Below, piece by piece: positions 61,480 to 64,000 of a stretch of DNA of 64,000 nt. The notes beneath the pieces were generated by a model. That model saw only the letters and a list, made by a program, of their open reading frames with translations, did no database searches and was not told the DNA's origin. Numbering within the stretch: position 1 is the stretch's first letter; each line of letters starts with the position of its first letter. The position numbers and the translations under genes were made by a program. The DNA is from Letharia columbiana. Lineage: Eukaryota > Ascomycota > Lecanoromycetes > Lecanorales > Parmeliaceae. The DNA lies in the NCBI RefSeq assembly GCF_014066305.1, contig NW_023501045.1, positions 493,501-557,500 on the forward strand. Direction: 5' to 3'.

Positions 61480-64000
61480 TCAACTGATGGAGAGATCAAC
61501 CGTCGGAAGCTCAGCCATGTGATTCTTCAAACTCCCATACGGCCTCAGTATCACATCCGTCACATTGCCAGTACAACTTCGATGCCTCACACCCTCGGGT
61601 AGAGCAGGCAACGGCGCTGGCAGTCCATTATACAACGGCCAATCAACTTCACAGCCTTTGCCGGAGATGTATGTAGGTGGGGCTTGGTAGTCAAAAATGG
61701 GATTCTTCAAGGCTGGTTCTGTTGCATTGTTGAACGTGGTGTGGAAAGTCAGGGATGAGATGTCGATAGCCATGTTCCAGGATTCGGTATTTTTAAATGC
61801 AAAGTCGTGAACCTCATTGGGAATCAATGGTGCGCTAGTGTCATAGGGGCTAGCATTAGAGTAGGAAGCGTTGTAGAGGGAGTTGGGCAGCGTAGTCACT
61901 ATTTGTCCAACGTCGAGGGCATAAAGTATCGCGCCATGGTAGACAGCAATGGTTGAGTTTGCTCGTTGTTCCACACGGACATTGGCGCCTATGGTGTAGG
62001 TCACTGCACTGGTTCCAAACCCTAAAAGAACTGGCATCATTCCCGTACGAGGATCAGGAGTGAGTGGAATTGCCCTGTTGTTGTTTACAGTGATGGAAGA
62101 ATTGTCCAGTACAGACCATAATGGGACGCGGAGGTAGAAAGTGAACGGCGAAGTGGTGGTGACGTTGTAGTAGAGTACTGGACTGAACGGATAATTGGTT
62201 GTGCATGTGATCACGATATCAGTGACCACATTCGTAGTAAAAGAGACTTGAGCTGGGCCCAGTAGAGCATGGCCTAAGCCGTTGTCGCCAATTTGGACGA
62301 AGGAAGCGGAGAGGAATTTGGGAAGTCCTTGTGGCATATTGACTGTGCAGCATGGATAATTGGGTTCTACATTCGGTCAGCACCGGGAAGACAGAAGGAA
62401 GCTCCTATGCAGATTCTCACCCAGTCCATAGATGATTCCAAGGTCTCCAACATTCCAGAATGGGTTCTCCTCAGATAATGGCTTTGCGTATGGCTCACTA
62501 GCCACAGCAAGATATTGGCGAGCCCAATGGTCTGCTGTTATGCTGACCGGCAGCGCGTTGAAAGCCGCACGTTCGCATCGATCCGCGAAGTAGTTGTCGC
62601 CCAAAGTATGATACAAGTAAGACATCGAATACATCGTCTCGACCGCGGTGCATAATTCAGAGCCTCTGTTCGAGCCCAAACCCGTTTCTCTTTCATCGCC
62701 GATAATACTGCCTGCTACATCCCCGTGGTAGCTGAACGTCCAATTGACGCCATTGCGATTATTCTGTAAAATCGAGTCGTTTCCCGTATATCGGTAGATG
62801 GTTGCACCGGCTTTGAGACCCTGAGCAGCGTTGACTCCGTGAACGAAAGGGAATCGCGGTGAGCCTCCATCGATATCATCTTGGATAGTGTCCAGATCGA
62901 CGAATATGAAATTGTCCTCAGTCCAGTAGCTAGACCAGTCGAAGCCACGGGACTCAAGCAAAGACATTGTGTCAAGCATCATAGTCTGGTTTCCAAGCGG
63001 ATAACTCTCATACAGCCATTGCAGGGAGATGAGCATGTCTGGGAATCTCACTCGACCCCAAATCTGCGTGAGCCCAGTGTTTTCGACCAGCATAGAGTGC
63101 ATCAGATCAATGAAAGTATACATGGCAGGAACGACTCTGTTGGCTTGAGTGTTATCAGCTTCGACAAGCTGAATGAGTCCAAGAAAAAGAGGATATCGTG
63201 CCCAGAGATCTCTGTCAGCGGGGGCTTCTGGACCAAGCCAGCCATCTTCCCATTGATGTGCGACTATGTACTCGGTGGCATCCTCTACTTGAGCAATCAG
63301 ACGGGAGTCGTTCAGACCTATCGAAGATTTGAGATTAGCGTTTCCTTTGAAGACAATTTCTGAACCCTAAGATAGGTCTGAACAAGATGGCACTCCTAGA
63401 TTCTGTCTCACAATTCCGACTTCCGCTCAATTTTGGAAAGCACGGAGCCCAGAGAAGGCTTACCATACGCAAGAGGGACCAGTCCATTGAACCAGTAAGG
63501 CAAGCCTTCGTTGAGGACAGAGTACTCCGAATTACCTCCAATCCAGGGGGACTGATGCACCAGATGGTAGAAGTCATACTGGTGCCCAGCTAGGCCATCT
63601 GCCATAAGTTTCAGTTGGTCGTTTGTCCATCCCAATGGTTGGATGGAGCCAAGTGGAAGCGGTTGGAAGATGTACGGAGCCAGTGCTAAATAGTCAGCCA
63701 TGCTTGGAAAGATAGAAGCTCTCAGTACGGACAGGTCACGTTAGGAGTTGAGCTCGAACTATCGAAAGGCCAAAAGGCTAAGCGCCGAAGGATCTCTTCG
63801 AGGCATTGAAATAGGGGAACTCTGCCACCTAGCTGCATCCATAGGACGAATAAAGACATAGAGAGGAGGAGAGCCAAAGGTAACCACCTCGCCGCAGGCA
63901 GCCATGTGACCTTGTTTATCCGTGTTTCAACCTGGCGGCTGCAATCTTTCAACTCGTGTTCGGTACGCAGCGTTGCCACTTTTCTCTTCTCTCGAGTTTG
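61480..64000 (-). CDS. GH127-type (DUF1680) glycoside hydrolase, 5' end outside window
   Basis: Exons in the window read 64000 (open)-63733, 63685-63464, 63317-62421 and 62366-61480. The reading frame is still open at the window edge with no ATG, so the start lies beyond 64000. A hydrophobic segment ([19 protein letters not shown]) suggests a signal anchor. The catalytic part includes [40 protein letters not shown] and [20 protein letters not shown] is formed across the 62421/62366 junction. In the bacterial GH127 beta-L-arabinofuranosidase HypBA1, a Glu-x-Cys pair and a Cys-Cys pair bind Zn and one Cys is the nucleophile; equivalents are visible here (ELC and CC). The many N-x-S/T sites in the C-terminal beta domain fit an exported glycoprotein. 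Substrate is unproven. The first intron in the window uses a weak donor (GTCCGT). Confidence 0.9.

Overview
The window looks like a chromosome piece from a filamentous ascomycete. It has short GT-AG introns (mostly 45-70 bp), a spread of eukaryotic housekeeping genes, and one large AT-rich block with the marks of repeat-induced point mutation (RIP). A Dothideomycete is my best guess from this combination of RIP isochores and gene style, but that placement is an inference. All gene models below come from reading splice sites and protein motifs by eye; no alignment or database search was run.

Bases 1 to about 26,050 are an AT-rich, gene-free block. CpA and TpG are very scarce, C survives mainly in CpG and CpT, and no long ORF survives. 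The block holds decayed transposable elements: a ~690-bp direct repeat pair, three tandem arrays (24 bp x 8, about 270 bp x 3, 92 bp x 5), a small less-mutated island near 19.3-19.45 kb, and a ~2.3-kb LTR-type element at 23.7-26.04 kb. The first LTR of that element is much less mutated than the second. Its interior holds a ~400-bp A-rich tract, and a stretched-homopolymer patch lies just outside it. Both look like assembly trouble at the edge of the AT block.

From about 26.3 kb the sequence becomes balanced in composition and gene-rich. In order: an acidic mitochondrial protein of unknown function (-); CAND1/TIP120 cullin exchange factor (+); a Ptc1-type PP2C phosphatase (+); a Saf1-like F-box/RCC1 protein (+); DCN1 cullin-neddylation factor (-), whose third intron position is stretched to 3.6 kb and contains a same-strand ORF of about 1,160 codons; Mvp1 sorting nexin (-); a 2.7-kb gene-poor stretch; Elg1/ATAD5 PCNA unloader (-); Utp8 rRNA-processing factor (+); Mhr1/mL67 (-); a UVRAG/Vps38-like PI3-kinase subunit (+); a Ty3/gypsy integrase relic; and a GH127-type glycoside hydrolase (-) running off the right edge.

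Three themes stand out. CAND1, an F-box protein and DCN1, all of the cullin-RING ligase cycle, lie within 15 kb. Mvp1 and the Vps38-like protein both belong to PI3P-dependent endosomal sorting. The oddest locus is DCN1: a giant intron in a compact genome, an ORF inside it that is open in frame into the next DCN1 exon, and a one-base phase problem in DCN1 exon 1.
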